NCBI RefSeq assembly: GCF_000152705.1
Contig: NZ_CH672413.1
Coordinates: 1,054,001 to 1,118,000 of the forward strand
Origin: Janibacter sp. HTCC2649
GTDB taxonomy: Bacteria; Actinomycetota; Actinomycetes; Actinomycetales; Dermatophilaceae
DNA length: 64,000 nucleotides
Direction of reading: 5' to 3'
Below are positions 53,194 to 61,176 of the stretch, piece by piece. The notes under the pieces were generated by a model that saw nothing but the letters and a program-made list of their open reading frames with translations, did no database searches and was not told the DNA's origin. Numbering within the stretch: the stretch's first letter is position 1; every line of letters begins with the position of its first letter. A program made the translations under genes and the position numbers.

Positions 53194-53910
53194 TCAGCCG
53201 AAGGTCGGCCAGGCGCCCTCGGGGTAGTCAGAGAGCTTGTTCTTGACCCCGTCCAGGTCGCTCTTGGCATTGATGGACAGCGCGACGAGGGCTGCCGTGC
53301 CGACGAGCAGTGCGGAGATGAAGGTGATCCAGCCAGCCAGGGCGGATGGGGGTGTCGCCGGAGCGCCAACGACCGTCGCAGCAGCGGCAGCGGCCACGAT
53401 GTGGAAGATGATGAGGGCCGCGATCGCGGCGACGACCCCCACCCACCACACGATGATCCCGGCCCCGACCTTGACGAGTGAGGTGGCGATCACCTCGGCG
53501 AACTGCGTCGAGACACCGCCGATGGCCTTCTCCTGCTGGCCCAGACGGTCCACGTAGCTTTGCGCGGCGGAGCCCTTCCACGTCGTGTCGACGTCGAGTT
53601 GGCCCTTGGTCGCCAGCCCGGATCGTGCCGAGACGGGACTGCCCACGTGTTCTCGCCACTGCGCGGCTTGAGAGAAACACAGCCATGGAGCTCCGAAGAC
53701 GTTGAGGTGCTTGGACATCCAGTCGACCGCCTCCTGCCACTTGGGCACGACCTTGTCATTCCAGAAGTTGGCGATCTTCTCGGCCAGCCAGCCGAACCAC
53801 TTGCCCACTTCCTTCAGACCGCGGTTGAAGGCCTCGAGGAGCACTTGGGCCTTTTCCATCAACCGGTTCCACGTGTCCACGAGTTTTGCCCAGATCTCTT
53901 GCGGTGTCAT
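53194..53910 (-). CDS. WxG-like protein with C-terminal transmembrane segments (T7SS-type)
   Basis: A 238-residue protein. The N-terminal half is helical and Trp-rich (WNRLMEKAQVLLEAF, WFGWLAEKIANFWNDKVVPKW) with a WxG-type turn, TTWKGSAAQSYVDRLGQ, at about residue 110, as in WXG100-superfamily secretion substrates. Two hydrophobic helices follow (GAGIIVWWVGVVAAIAALII and ALAGWITFISALLVGTAALV). No toxin domain is evident. AGGGGAG precedes the ATG by about 7 bases. Upstream, in the same direction, lies the 105-residue helical protein. No ESX ATPase is in the window. Confidence 0.65.
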   Translation of the reverse strand: MTPQEIWAKLVDTWNRLMEKAQVLLEAFNRGLKEVGKWFGWLAEKIANFWNDKVVPKWQEAVDWMSKHLNVFGAPWLCFSQAAQWREHVGSPVSARSGLATKGQLDVDTTWKGSAAQSYVDRLGQQEKAIGGVSTQFAEVIATSLVKVGAGIIVWWVGVVAAIAALIIFHIVAAAAAATVVGAPATPPSALAGWITFISALLVGTAALVALSINAKSDLDGVKNKLSDYPEGAWPTFG

Positions 53911-53919
53911 CGATCTCCC

Positions 53920-54237
53920 CTATTCGACCGGCGCCCAGAGGGCACCAATGGCGGCCCGTGCGGCCTCGTCGTCCGATTCGTACTGCTTCTTGACGTCGCG
54001 CAACGTGGTGGCCATCTTGTTCGTGGCCGTGCTTCCACCCTTGACGAGCGTGACGACGAAATCTTGCAGCTCTGTGTAGGAGCTGTTGTAGCCGACCATG
54101 TCCGCCACGACCGACGTCGTGTTCGTGCTGACGTCCAAACCACCAGCAGTCACCGCCGCAGCGGCGAGCACGTCGTGGGTGGCGTCCCAAATCTTGGCGT
54201 CGTGTTCGAGCGCGGCGCGTTGCACTTCAAAACTCAT
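53920..54237 (-). CDS. Small helical protein of the ESX-like operon (PE/WXG-type)
   Basis: A 105-residue mainly helical protein opening MSFEVQRAALEHDAKIWDAT, with Ala/Thr-rich helices and KGGSTATNKMATTLRDVKKQY near residue 70. Size, start and position next to a WxG-like protein resemble ESX-associated small substrate or partner proteins, but I do not see a W-x-G motif. AAGGGG lies 7-8 bases before the ATG. It is 9 bases upstream of the larger WxG-like gene. Confidence 0.65.
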   Translation of the reverse strand: MSFEVQRAALEHDAKIWDATHDVLAAAAVTAGGLDVSTNTTSVVADMVGYNSSYTELQDFVVTLVKGGSTATNKMATTLRDVKKQYESDDEAARAAIGALWAPVE

Positions 54238-54272
54238 GAATTTCCCCTTGGATCAGAACTCGGCGGCAGCGG

Positions 54273-55010
54273 TCAGTGACCAATGCCGAGGCGTCGGTGG
54301 AGGTAGTCGGGGTCGCCGAGGCGCTGAAGCTCCGCCGTCCCTCGGGCAGCGACCTCTTGGGTGTGCGAGAAGTCCGTGAGCGCTGCGTTCTGCGCGTCGG
54401 TGATGGTTGCCAGCACCAGTCGCCCGATGTTGGCCGGGTGACTTCGTCGCAGCCACCCCTCACTCAGGGTCAGCGACTCCAGGCTGCCCGTCGCCGAGCA
54501 CACCACCTTGACCTCCCCCTGGAAGCTGGAGATCTCGTGCTGCCGCGAGGCGCCCGCCGTCACCTCGGCGATGGTCGAGTCCAGCTCGTGCTCAACCTCG
54601 GACCAGACCTCGAGCAGGCGCTCCAACACCTCGACCTCGGTGACCGAGTCGCCACCGGCAAACTCGGCGACCTCCGACTGCAGCTGGGTCGGGAACGGTC
54701 GGGTCTGAGGCTCGGGGAGTTCCATCGCGACCTCGAGGTGTGAGTTCCATTCCTCCACCTGGGAGACCCCTGCACCCAGGTAGGCCTCGAGGATGGCTGG
54801 CCCCAGTTCGGCAGTGGTCAGGCTCTGCGCCCAGACGTGACTGACGACGATGGACATCACGCGGCCCTGGCCGTCGATCCGCACCCGAACCAGACCCTCG
54901 GCCGAGGATGCCTCCTGCTCCTGCGCCGCCGGCATCGATTCCAGACGCTGCAGGGTGCGGTCCATGTCTTCTCGTGCTTCGTGCAGTCGTTCCGTGCCTT
55001 CGTCTTCCAT
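54273..55010 (-). CDS. YbaB/EbfC-like protein with two domains (T7SS-associated type)
   Basis: A 245-residue protein. Residues 1-110 fit the YbaB/EbfC fold (helical start, then LVRVRIDGQGRVMSIVVS and a helix), and a second similar unit follows (GEVKVVCSATGSLESLTLSE near residue 175, then a helix). YbaB-like proteins recur beside WXG100 genes in actinobacterial type VII loci, which fits the neighbours here. The ATG MEDEGTER has AGGGGA 7 bases upstream. It is the first gene of the operon; the divergent control region with the 20-bp inverted repeat lies about 100 bases upstream. Confidence 0.7.
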   Translation of the reverse strand: MEDEGTERLHEAREDMDRTLQRLESMPAAQEQEASSAEGLVRVRIDGQGRVMSIVVSHVWAQSLTTAELGPAILEAYLGAGVSQVEEWNSHLEVAMELPEPQTRPFPTQLQSEVAEFAGGDSVTEVEVLERLLEVWSEVEHELDSTIAEVTAGASRQHEISSFQGEVKVVCSATGSLESLTLSEGWLRRSHPANIGRLVLATITDAQNAALTDFSHTQEVAARGTAELQRLGDPDYLHRRLGIGH

Positions 55011-55115
55011 CGTGCTTCCCCTCACGCCGCCGGATCGATGTCTGCAGCCTGCCTCTCCCGGTCACGATCAGCAATGGGGAGGCCTCCCCTCAGCAGTCGA
55101 GTGCGCACCGGACGA

Positions 55116-55172
55116 GTCGTTCACCTTCTGTTCACTTTCCTGCTATCTTTGGGTGAACAGAAGGTGAACGAC
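55116..55172 (+). promoter_or_regulatory. 20-bp inverted repeat operator with four phased GTTCAC sites
   Basis: Perfect arms 55116-55135 and 55153-55172 flank a 17-base spacer. Each arm holds two GTTCAC half-sites exactly 11 bases apart (55119, 55130; mirrored at 55153, 55164). A promoter fits inside: TTCACC (55120) and TATCTT (55144), 18 bases apart. It lies between the ESX-like operon and the 46-residue gene. Confidence 0.75.
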
Positions 55173-55227
55173 CTGCCGGCTCGCCGTCGATGTCGTCACC
55201 ACCGCAGGTCCTCACAAGGAGTCACCC

Positions 55228-55368
55228 ATGAAGAAGGTCGCCACGACCGCCACGGGTCCGGCCTGCCTGACGATGCGTTGGGTGCCGGTCACGAAGGACG
55301 GTCGCACGCAGATGGAGATGCGCTGGAGCGCACCCGCCAAGGTCAGCCGCGTCCCCCAGGTCGCCTGA
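55228..55368 (+). CDS. 46-residue small protein under inverted-repeat control
   Basis: A small basic protein, about 46 residues, reading MKKVATTATGPACLTMRWVP and then KDGRTQMEMRWSAPAKVSRV. An excellent ribosome binding site (AAGGAG, 7 bases before ATG), an elaborate operator upstream and a perfect palindromic terminator right after the stop show it is a real, separately controlled gene. I do not recognise the family. The two MRW-type strands around a KDGR turn suggest a beta hairpin; function unknown. Confidence 0.75.
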   Translation: MKKVATTATGPACLTMRWVPVTKDGRTQMEMRWSAPAKVSRVPQVA

Positions 55369-55384
55369 CCCACCACACCGCGTC

Positions 55385-55420
55385 GAACTGCCCCCGCCGA
55401 GATCTCGGCGGGGGCAGTTC
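55385..55420 (+). terminator. Perfect 36-bp palindromic terminator
   Basis: A 36-base perfect palindrome (two 18-base arms with no unpaired centre), 16 bases after the stop of the 46-residue gene. G+C-rich stem; no long U-run. Confidence 0.85.
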
Positions 55421-55529
55421 CGTCTCTGCCAGAACCTGTGGATGGCGACCAACGAACTCGCGTGCCAACTGGCACACTGGCTCACCTGGGGGGCCAGGGA
55501 GGGTCCCCGACGTCTGAGGGGATCGGGTT

Positions 55530-57200
55530 GTGAAGAGGGTTCTGGGGATTTTGCTTGCCTTCGTGGGGCCGGTGCTCGCCGCGGCAGGCATCGCGGGCGT
55601 GCTGCTGATCGGGAGTGACGACACCGTCGACTCCCCCGCCACGACCCTCAAGCTGGGTGACGCCAAGGCGGTCGTGTCGACGCCGAGCCTGCTCGCCTTC
55701 ACGAACACGACGATGCGACTGACCGCCGAGAGCTCGGACGGCACGGTGTTCCTCGGCCAGGCCCACCCGATCGATGCCAGGAGTTATCTCGCCACGTCCT
55801 CGACCTATGCGGTGACGAAAGTGGACACGTCCGGCCTGAGCGGTGAAGTGGTCAAGGGCGACCCCAAGACCGCGCTCCCCGACCCGACGAAGCAGGGATT
55901 CTGGACTGCCAGGGCCACTGGGACCGGCAAGCAGACCCTCATGCTCGAACTCGACGGCACGCCCACTGAGTTCGTCATCATGCCCGTAGGCAAGGGCGGC
56001 GACCTGACCGTGACCAGCGGGATCCAGGTCAAGAACGGTTTCACCCTCTCCCTTGCCGCCCTCGTCGTGGGCGTCCTCGCGCTCTTCGCGGGTCTGCTCC
56101 TGCGGCGCCGACGCAGAGCGGTGGCAGAGTCCGGCTCCGAGAACGGCCCAGTCGCGAAGGCGACTGCCGCTGCCGGGGATGAGGTCGACCGGGCCACTGA
56201 GGTCGACGCACCGGCCACACCGTCGGGCACGATGGGCCGGGTCTTCACGCTGGGCGTGATCAGCGCGCTGGTGCCCGCACTCGCGGGATGCGGCGTCGTA
56301 CCCACCAAGGTCGACGCGTGGAAGACCTCCGAACTCACCAAACCTGCAATGGCCAACCAGGCCGAGGCCCTCGCCGCCATGAAGGACCTCGATGCACGCA
56401 GCGCGACGTCACGCGCCGCGATCGCCACGTCGTACGACGCCAAGCAATGGTCCGCAGTGCGAGGGGGTCCCCTCCTTGCCACTGCCGTGCTCGGCACCCA
56501 GTTCGACCAACTCGTGAAGGACCACTCGGTCGCCAAGGTCTCCTTCACCGTCCACGACGCCTACCTGCCTGCGTTCAGCTCGTACCCGATGTTCGCCATG
56601 GTGTCGGGCACCGAGACGATCAACAGGGAAAAGCCGAACGAAGCGCTTCAGGTGATCACCCGCTCGTCGGTGACGTCACCGTGGGTACTCGTCGGAGCCA
56701 CCACAGCTCAGCTCAAAGGCCTGGCTGCGCCGGCTGCGTCGGGGACGCCGAGCACGCTCACGCCCGCTGACCTCAAACAGACGAAGGCGGCAGTCGACGG
56801 CCTCACCTCGCAGATCAACACGGGTAAGGGCTCACCGGCTCTCCCCAAGGAGCTGGGCGAGTACTTCGCCGGGCTGCGCACACCCACGCAGGGGTCTGCC
56901 ACTCTCAAGGCCGAGCCCTGGAACCCCACCAAGGATCTCGTGTCGCCCGACGGCTCGGTGCAGGCAGTCAAGACGACCACCGGCCAGCTCGTCGTCGTGA
57001 GTTACAACCTCTTGGTCACCCAGACGGCGAAAGCGGGCTACGTCTTCCTCGACGACCCCAAGAATCAGTACCGCACGGTGACGGGCCAGACGGGCGACCT
57101 GGAGACGGTGCTCAACCGGTACGCCCTGATCATCACCATGCAACTCGACAAGAACGGCAAACCCAGCGTCATCGGCGACAGCGCTTACTACGTGCGCTGA
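55530..57200 (+). CDS. Membrane protein fused to a lipoprotein-like domain
   Basis: A 556-residue protein of unknown function. The N terminus is a signal/anchor helix (VLGILLAFVGPVLAAAGIAG); an extracytoplasmic beta domain covers residues about 30-165; a second helix (FTLSLAALVVGVLALFAGLL, about 171-190) and a basic RRRRR stop-transfer follow. After a 40-residue linker an internal Met235 opens GRVFTLGVISALVPALAGC, a complete lipoprotein signal with lipobox LAGC (Cys254), leading into a 300-residue domain. The GTG start has GAGGGG upstream. This is either a fusion of two adjacent genes or a gene with a second internal start at 56232. Confidence 0.75.
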   Translation: MKRVLGILLAFVGPVLAAAGIAGVLLIGSDDTVDSPATTLKLGDAKAVVSTPSLLAFTNTTMRLTAESSDGTVFLGQAHPIDARSYLATSSTYAVTKVDTSGLSGEVVKGDPKTALPDPTKQGFWTARATGTGKQTLMLELDGTPTEFVIMPVGKGGDLTVTSGIQVKNGFTLSLAALVVGVLALFAGLLLRRRRRAVAESGSENGPVAKATAAAGDEVDRATEVDAPATPSGTMGRVFTLGVISALVPALAGCGVVPTKVDAWKTSELTKPAMANQAEALAAMKDLDARSATSRAAIATSYDAKQWSAVRGGPLLATAVLGTQFDQLVKDHSVAKVSFTVHDAYLPAFSSYPMFAMVSGTETINREKPNEALQVITRSSVTSPWVLVGATTAQLKGLAAPAASGTPSTLTPADLKQTKAAVDGLTSQINTGKGSPALPKELGEYFAGLRTPTQGSATLKAEPWNPTKDLVSPDGSVQAVKTTTGQLVVVSYNLLVTQTAKAGYVFLDDPKNQYRTVTGQTGDLETVLNRYALIITMQLDKNGKPSVIGDSAYYVR

Positions 57201-58075
57201 CCTGACCAGATGCGGGCCAACGTGTTCAGGTCAGCGGCAACGTCCTCGCGGTAGGCGTTGTAGAACGGGTCGAAGGGTGTGCGCATGTGGTACGCCCTGA
57301 TGGTCTGGGCCTGCACCGACACGAGCGTTCCGCTGGCCCGTGAGAAGAAGTCACGGTGGTCCACCATGCGCAGTCGCTCGTCCCAGCGCACGGCCTGGAT
57401 CGACGGCGTGCGCGCGAGATAGAGCTGAGGCGTCTTGGGCACGACCGGCAGGCCGTCGATGAGGGTCCCGAAGGGCACTTTGGGATCTGCCGCGCCGGCA
57501 AAGAGCGCGTCGGCGCCCGCAGCCACCGCACGCCAGCGTGGGAGATCAACCCGCGTGAGTGCCACGAGGTCGACGTCGTGGTGGTCATCGAGGAAGTTCA
57601 GCGCCGCGACGATGTCGCTCGCCGGCGTGAAGACGACGTCGTCGTCCGTCACGAAGACGTACTCCGTCTCGACCGCATCCAGGGCTGCGTTGCGACCGAC
57701 AGAGACCCCACTGTTGAACGGCATCGCGATGACGTCGATCCCGGGCCCGAGATCTTTCGCGGGCACACGTGAGTCGTCGGCGACGACGATCCGGCCGTCG
57801 AAGACCGTGCGCACACTGGCGAGGCACCGACGAAGGACGTCCGGCCGTTCGAAGGTCTTGACGGTCATCGTCACCCGTCGAGCCACCTCGGCCCGCTCGT
57901 CGCTCGTCAGCCGTCCGAACTGCGCTCGGTCGACCTGGCGCACGAGTGCCACCTGAGAGCGTTCCGCGCCGCGATAGGCCAGCCGCAACGGCCCACCGAA
58001 GCGCCCCCGCATCACGCGCTTGACCTGCTGAGTGTCCACGAGCCCCGTCCCTTCGACCCTACCGACGCTCATCAT
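57188..58075 (-). CDS. Family 2-type glycosyltransferase
   Basis: A 295-residue GT-A glycosyltransferase resembling GT2 sugar transferases. RVTMTVKTFERPDVLRRCL opens the fold, IVVADDS follows, and the metal-binding DxD is in YVFVTDDDVVF near residue 145. FNSGVSVGRNAAL is typical. Probable cytoplasmic enzyme for surface glycans. The start (ATG 58075 or the adjacent ATG 58072) lies just downstream of the pnp terminator. It converges with the fusion gene with a 13-base overlap. Confidence 0.8.
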   Translation of the reverse strand: MMSVGRVEGTGLVDTQQVKRVMRGRFGGPLRLAYRGAERSQVALVRQVDRAQFGRLTSDERAEVARRVTMTVKTFERPDVLRRCLASVRTVFDGRIVVADDSRVPAKDLGPGIDVIAMPFNSGVSVGRNAALDAVETEYVFVTDDDVVFTPASDIVAALNFLDDHHDVDLVALTRVDLPRWRAVAAGADALFAGAADPKVPFGTLIDGLPVVPKTPQLYLARTPSIQAVRWDERLRMVDHRDFFSRASGTLVSVQAQTIRAYHMRTPFDPFYNAYREDVAADLNTLARIWSGQRT

Positions 58076-58091
58076 GACGCACCCGGAAAGC

Positions 58092-58129
58092 CGACGGGGC
58101 GGCATACCAAAAGGTATGCCGCCCCGTCG
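58092..58129 (-). terminator. Terminator of pnp built from an inverted pair of the GGCATAC motif
   Basis: Perfect 17-bp stem (58092-58108 with 58113-58129) with an AAAA loop, 28 bases after the pnp stop. Its tip is GGCATACC/GGTATGCC, the window's over-represented motif in inverted pair. Confidence 0.9.
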
Positions 58130-58156
58130 CCGTACGTGCGTACGTGCTGCTTCAGA

Positions 58157-60580
58157 TCACGCGTCGCCGAAGGCGTCGCCCGCGTCCGAGCGCTGGCCGC
58201 GACCGCGACCACCACGACGGCGGCTGCGCTGGCGGCGCTCGCCACCCTCACCATCAGTGTCGGACTCGCTCGACTCGGTGGTGTCGCCACCCTCGGTGTC
58301 GCCGTCCTTGACCGGAGCGTCGTCGGAGTCGTCGTCCTCGGGAGCGTCGTCCGAGGCCTGAGCCGCAGAGTCGTCGTCAGCGAGAACCGCACCGAGCGAC
58401 AGCTTGCCGCGCGGGTCGATCTCCTTGAGCTCGACCTGGACCTTCTGGCCCACGGCGAGAACGTCCTCGACAGCGTCGATCCGCTTGCCACCGACGAGCT
58501 TGCGCACCTCGGAGATGTGCAGCAGACCATCCTTGCCGGGGAGCAGGGAGATGAACGCACCGAAGGTCGTCGTCTTGACGACGGTGCCCAGGAAGCGCTC
58601 ACCGATCTCGGGCATCTGCGGGTTCGCGATGGCGTTGATCGCTGCGCGAGCCGCTTCGGCCGAGGGACCGTCGGTGGCACCGATGTAGATGGTGCCGTCG
58701 TCCTCGATGGAGATCTGGGCGCCGGTCTCGTCCTGGATCTGGTTGATCATCTTGCCCTTCGGGCCGATGACCTCACCGATCTTGTCGACGGGGACCTGCA
58801 CCGAGATGACGCGAGGAGCAAACGGGCTCATCTCGTCGGGGACGTCGATGGCCTCGTTCATGACATCGAGGATGTGCAGGCGAGCCTCGCGGGCCTGGGT
58901 CAGCGCGCTGCCAAGGACCTCGGCGGGGATGCCGTCGAGCTTGGTGTCGAGCTGGATGGCCGTGACGAACTCGCGCGTGCCAGCAACCTTGAAGTCCATG
59001 TCGCCGAACGCGTCCTCGGCGCCGAGGATGTCGGTGAGCGCGGCGTACTGCGTCACACCGTCGACCTCAGCGGAGACGAGGCCCATCGCGATGCCGGCCA
59101 CCGGCGCGCGCAGCGGCACACCAGCGTTGAGCAGCGACAGGGTCGAGGCGCAGACCGAACCCATGGAGGTCGAGCCGTTGGAGCTGAGAGCCTCAGACAC
59201 CTGACGGATCGCGTAGGGGAACTCCTCGCGGGTCGGGAGGACGGGCATGAGCGCACGCTCGGCGAGCGCTCCGTGGCCGATCTCGCGACGCTTCGGCGAA
59301 CCCACGCGACCGGTCTCACCAGTCGAGTAGGGCGGGAAGTTGTAGTTGTGCATGTAGCGCTTGCGCGTCACCGGCGACAACGTGTCGAGCTGCTGCTCCA
59401 TGCGGAGCATGTTGAGGGTCGTGACACCCATGATCTGGGTCTCGCCACGCTCGAAGATTGCCGAGCCGTGCACGCGCGGCAGGACCTCGACCTCGGCGCT
59501 GAGTGCGCGGATGTCGGCGAGGCCACGGCCGTCGATGCGGACCTTGTCCTTGAGGATGCGCTCACGGATGAGCTTCTTCTGCACGGACTTGTATGCCGCG
59601 GACAGTTCCTTCTCGCGGCCAGCAAAGGAACCGGACTCGCCGTCTGTGCCCGCAAGGGCGGCTTTCATGGAGTCCTTGATCTCGTCGAGACGATCCTCGC
59701 GCTCCTGCTTGCCCGCGATCTGCAACGCGGCAGCGGCGTCGGAACCGACCTTGGCCTCGACAGCGGCGTAGGCGTCGTCCTCGTAGTCGAGGAAGATCGG
59801 GAACTCCTGGATCGGCTTGGCAGCCTTGGCAGCCAGGTCGGCCTGTGCCTCGCACAGGACCTTGATGAAGCCCTTGGCTGCCTCGAGGCCCTGGGCGACG
59901 ACGTCCTCGGTGGGAGCAGTCTTGCCCTCGTTCTTGACGAGGTTCCAGGTCTGCTCGGTGGCCTCGGCCTCGACCATCATGATGGCAACATCGCTGCCGT
60001 CGTCAACAATTCGTCCTGCGACAACCATGTCGAAGGTCGAACGCTCGATGTCCGAGAACTGCGGGAAGGCGACCCACTGGTCGTTGATGAGCGAGACGCG
60101 CACGGCACCGATCGGGCCCGAGAACGGCAGGCCAGAGATCTGGGTGGACGCGGACGCCGCGTTGATGGCGAGGACGTCGTACTGCGCGTCCGGGTTGAGC
60201 GCGAGCACCGAGATGACGACCTGGACCTCGTTGCGCAGACCCTTCTTGAAGGTCGGGCGCAGCGGGCGGTCGATCAGACGGCAGGTGAGGATCGCCTCGG
60301 TGGAGGGGCGGCCCTCGCGGCGGAAGAACGAACCGGGGATCTTGCCCGCGGCATACATGCGCTCTTCGACGTCAACGGTCAGCGGGAAGAAGTCAAAGCC
60401 TTCACGCGGGTGCTTTCCAGCGGTGGTGGTGGAGAGGAGCATCGTGTCCTCGTCCAGGTAGGCGCTGACTGCGCCTCCGGCCTGCTTGGCCAGGCGCCCG
60501 GTTTCGAACCGGACAGTGCGGGTGCCGAACGAGCCGTTGTCGATGGTGGCTTCGGCGAATGTGATCTCAGGACCCTCCAT
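58157..60580 (-). CDS. pnp: Polyribonucleotide nucleotidyltransferase
   Basis: Phosphorolytic 3'-5' exoribonuclease (GpsI in actinobacteria) of 807 residues. Two RNase PH domains flank a helical insert (the catalytic second domain carries GSSMGS-like [12 protein letters not shown]), followed by KH ([20 protein letters not shown]) and S1 ([17 protein letters not shown]) domains and an acidic/Arg-rich tail. The [13 protein letters not shown] has a near-perfect AAAAGGAGG upstream; the longer reading adds 18 residues. It follows rpsO on the same strand, the conserved rpsO-pnp order, with a hairpin between. Confidence 0.97.
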   Translation of the reverse strand: MEGPEITFAEATIDNGSFGTRTVRFETGRLAKQAGGAVSAYLDEDTMLLSTTTAGKHPREGFDFFPLTVDVEERMYAAGKIPGSFFRREGRPSTEAILTCRLIDRPLRPTFKKGLRNEVQVVISVLALNPDAQYDVLAINAASASTQISGLPFSGPIGAVRVSLINDQWVAFPQFSDIERSTFDMVVAGRIVDDGSDVAIMMVEAEATEQTWNLVKNEGKTAPTEDVVAQGLEAAKGFIKVLCEAQADLAAKAAKPIQEFPIFLDYEDDAYAAVEAKVGSDAAAALQIAGKQEREDRLDEIKDSMKAALAGTDGESGSFAGREKELSAAYKSVQKKLIRERILKDKVRIDGRGLADIRALSAEVEVLPRVHGSAIFERGETQIMGVTTLNMLRMEQQLDTLSPVTRKRYMHNYNFPPYSTGETGRVGSPKRREIGHGALAERALMPVLPTREEFPYAIRQVSEALSSNGSTSMGSVCASTLSLLNAGVPLRAPVAGIAMGLVSAEVDGVTQYAALTDILGAEDAFGDMDFKVAGTREFVTAIQLDTKLDGIPAEVLGSALTQAREARLHILDVMNEAIDVPDEMSPFAPRVISVQVPVDKIGEVIGPKGKMINQIQDETGAQISIEDDGTIYIGATDGPSAEAARAAINAIANPQMPEIGERFLGTVVKTTTFGAFISLLPGKDGLLHISEVRKLVGGKRIDAVEDVLAVGQKVQVELKEIDPRGKLSLGAVLADDDSAAQASDDAPEDDDSDDAPVKDGDTEGGDTTESSESDTDGEGGERRQRSRRRGGRGRGQRSDAGDAFGDA

Positions 60581-60687
60581 TGGGTCCTCCTTTTCTGTCA
60601 GTTTCATCTGTCCACGTGCATCGTCGTTGTGCACGGGCGTGCTTCGTGTCGGTCAGTCCGGAGTGGATCTGGCCAACACATCCGAAA

Positions 60688-60716
60688 GAGCGGCCCTCCA
60701 AATAGGAGAGCCGCTC
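60688..60716 (-). terminator. Hairpin between rpsO and pnp
   Basis: A 12-bp stem (60688-60699 with 60705-60716) containing one G-U pair in the minus-strand RNA. It lies 18 bases after the rpsO stop and may terminate or attenuate transcription into pnp, or serve as an RNase processing site as in E. coli rpsO-pnp. Confidence 0.65.
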
Positions 60717-60733
60717 CGACGGAAGTCGTGGGT

Positions 60734-61003
60734 TCAGCGTCGCAGGCCGAGGCGCTTGATCAGCGAGCGGTAACGCTCGATGTCAATGTCCTCCAGGTAG
60801 CGGAGGAGACGACGGCGCTTGCCGACGAGCAGCAGCAGGCCGCGACGGCTGTGGTGGTCGTGCTTGTGCTCACGGGAGTGCTCGGTGAGATCGAGGATGC
60901 GCTGGGTGAGGAGCGCGATCTGGACCTCGGGCGAACCGGTGTCGCCCTCGACCGTGGCGTACTCGGACATGATCTTCTGCTTGACGTCTGCTTCCAAAGG
61001 CAT
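60734..61003 (-). CDS. rpsO: 30S ribosomal protein S15
   Basis: An 89-residue primary 16S rRNA-binding protein. The family signature is clear: [33 protein letters not shown] and [20 protein letters not shown]. The ATG is supported by AAGGAG upstream (spacing about 11). First gene of the rpsO-pnp unit and divergent from the M16-like gene. Confidence 0.97.
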   Translation of the reverse strand: MPLEADVKQKIMSEYATVEGDTGSPEVQIALLTQRILDLTEHSREHKHDHHSRRGLLLLVGKRRRLLRYLEDIDIERYRSLIKRLGLRR

Positions 61004-61176
61004 GGGCGAGGAGACTCCTTCTGATGTGGTTGCGCGGCGCTTCCGGGCTGGTTCACCGGGGCACTCTTGATCCGCGGCCGATGTTCACGGCGAGACAAGA
61101 TTAGCAGCGGGCTCCCCCCACCCCTAATCCGGAACTCCACCCGAGGCGGCCGCGCGGTCCACTACAGTCCGGCACC

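Noticed and set aside
58136-61024. 962-codon plus-strand open frame
   Set aside because: Antisense to pnp and rpsO; low-complexity composition with no recognisable fold.
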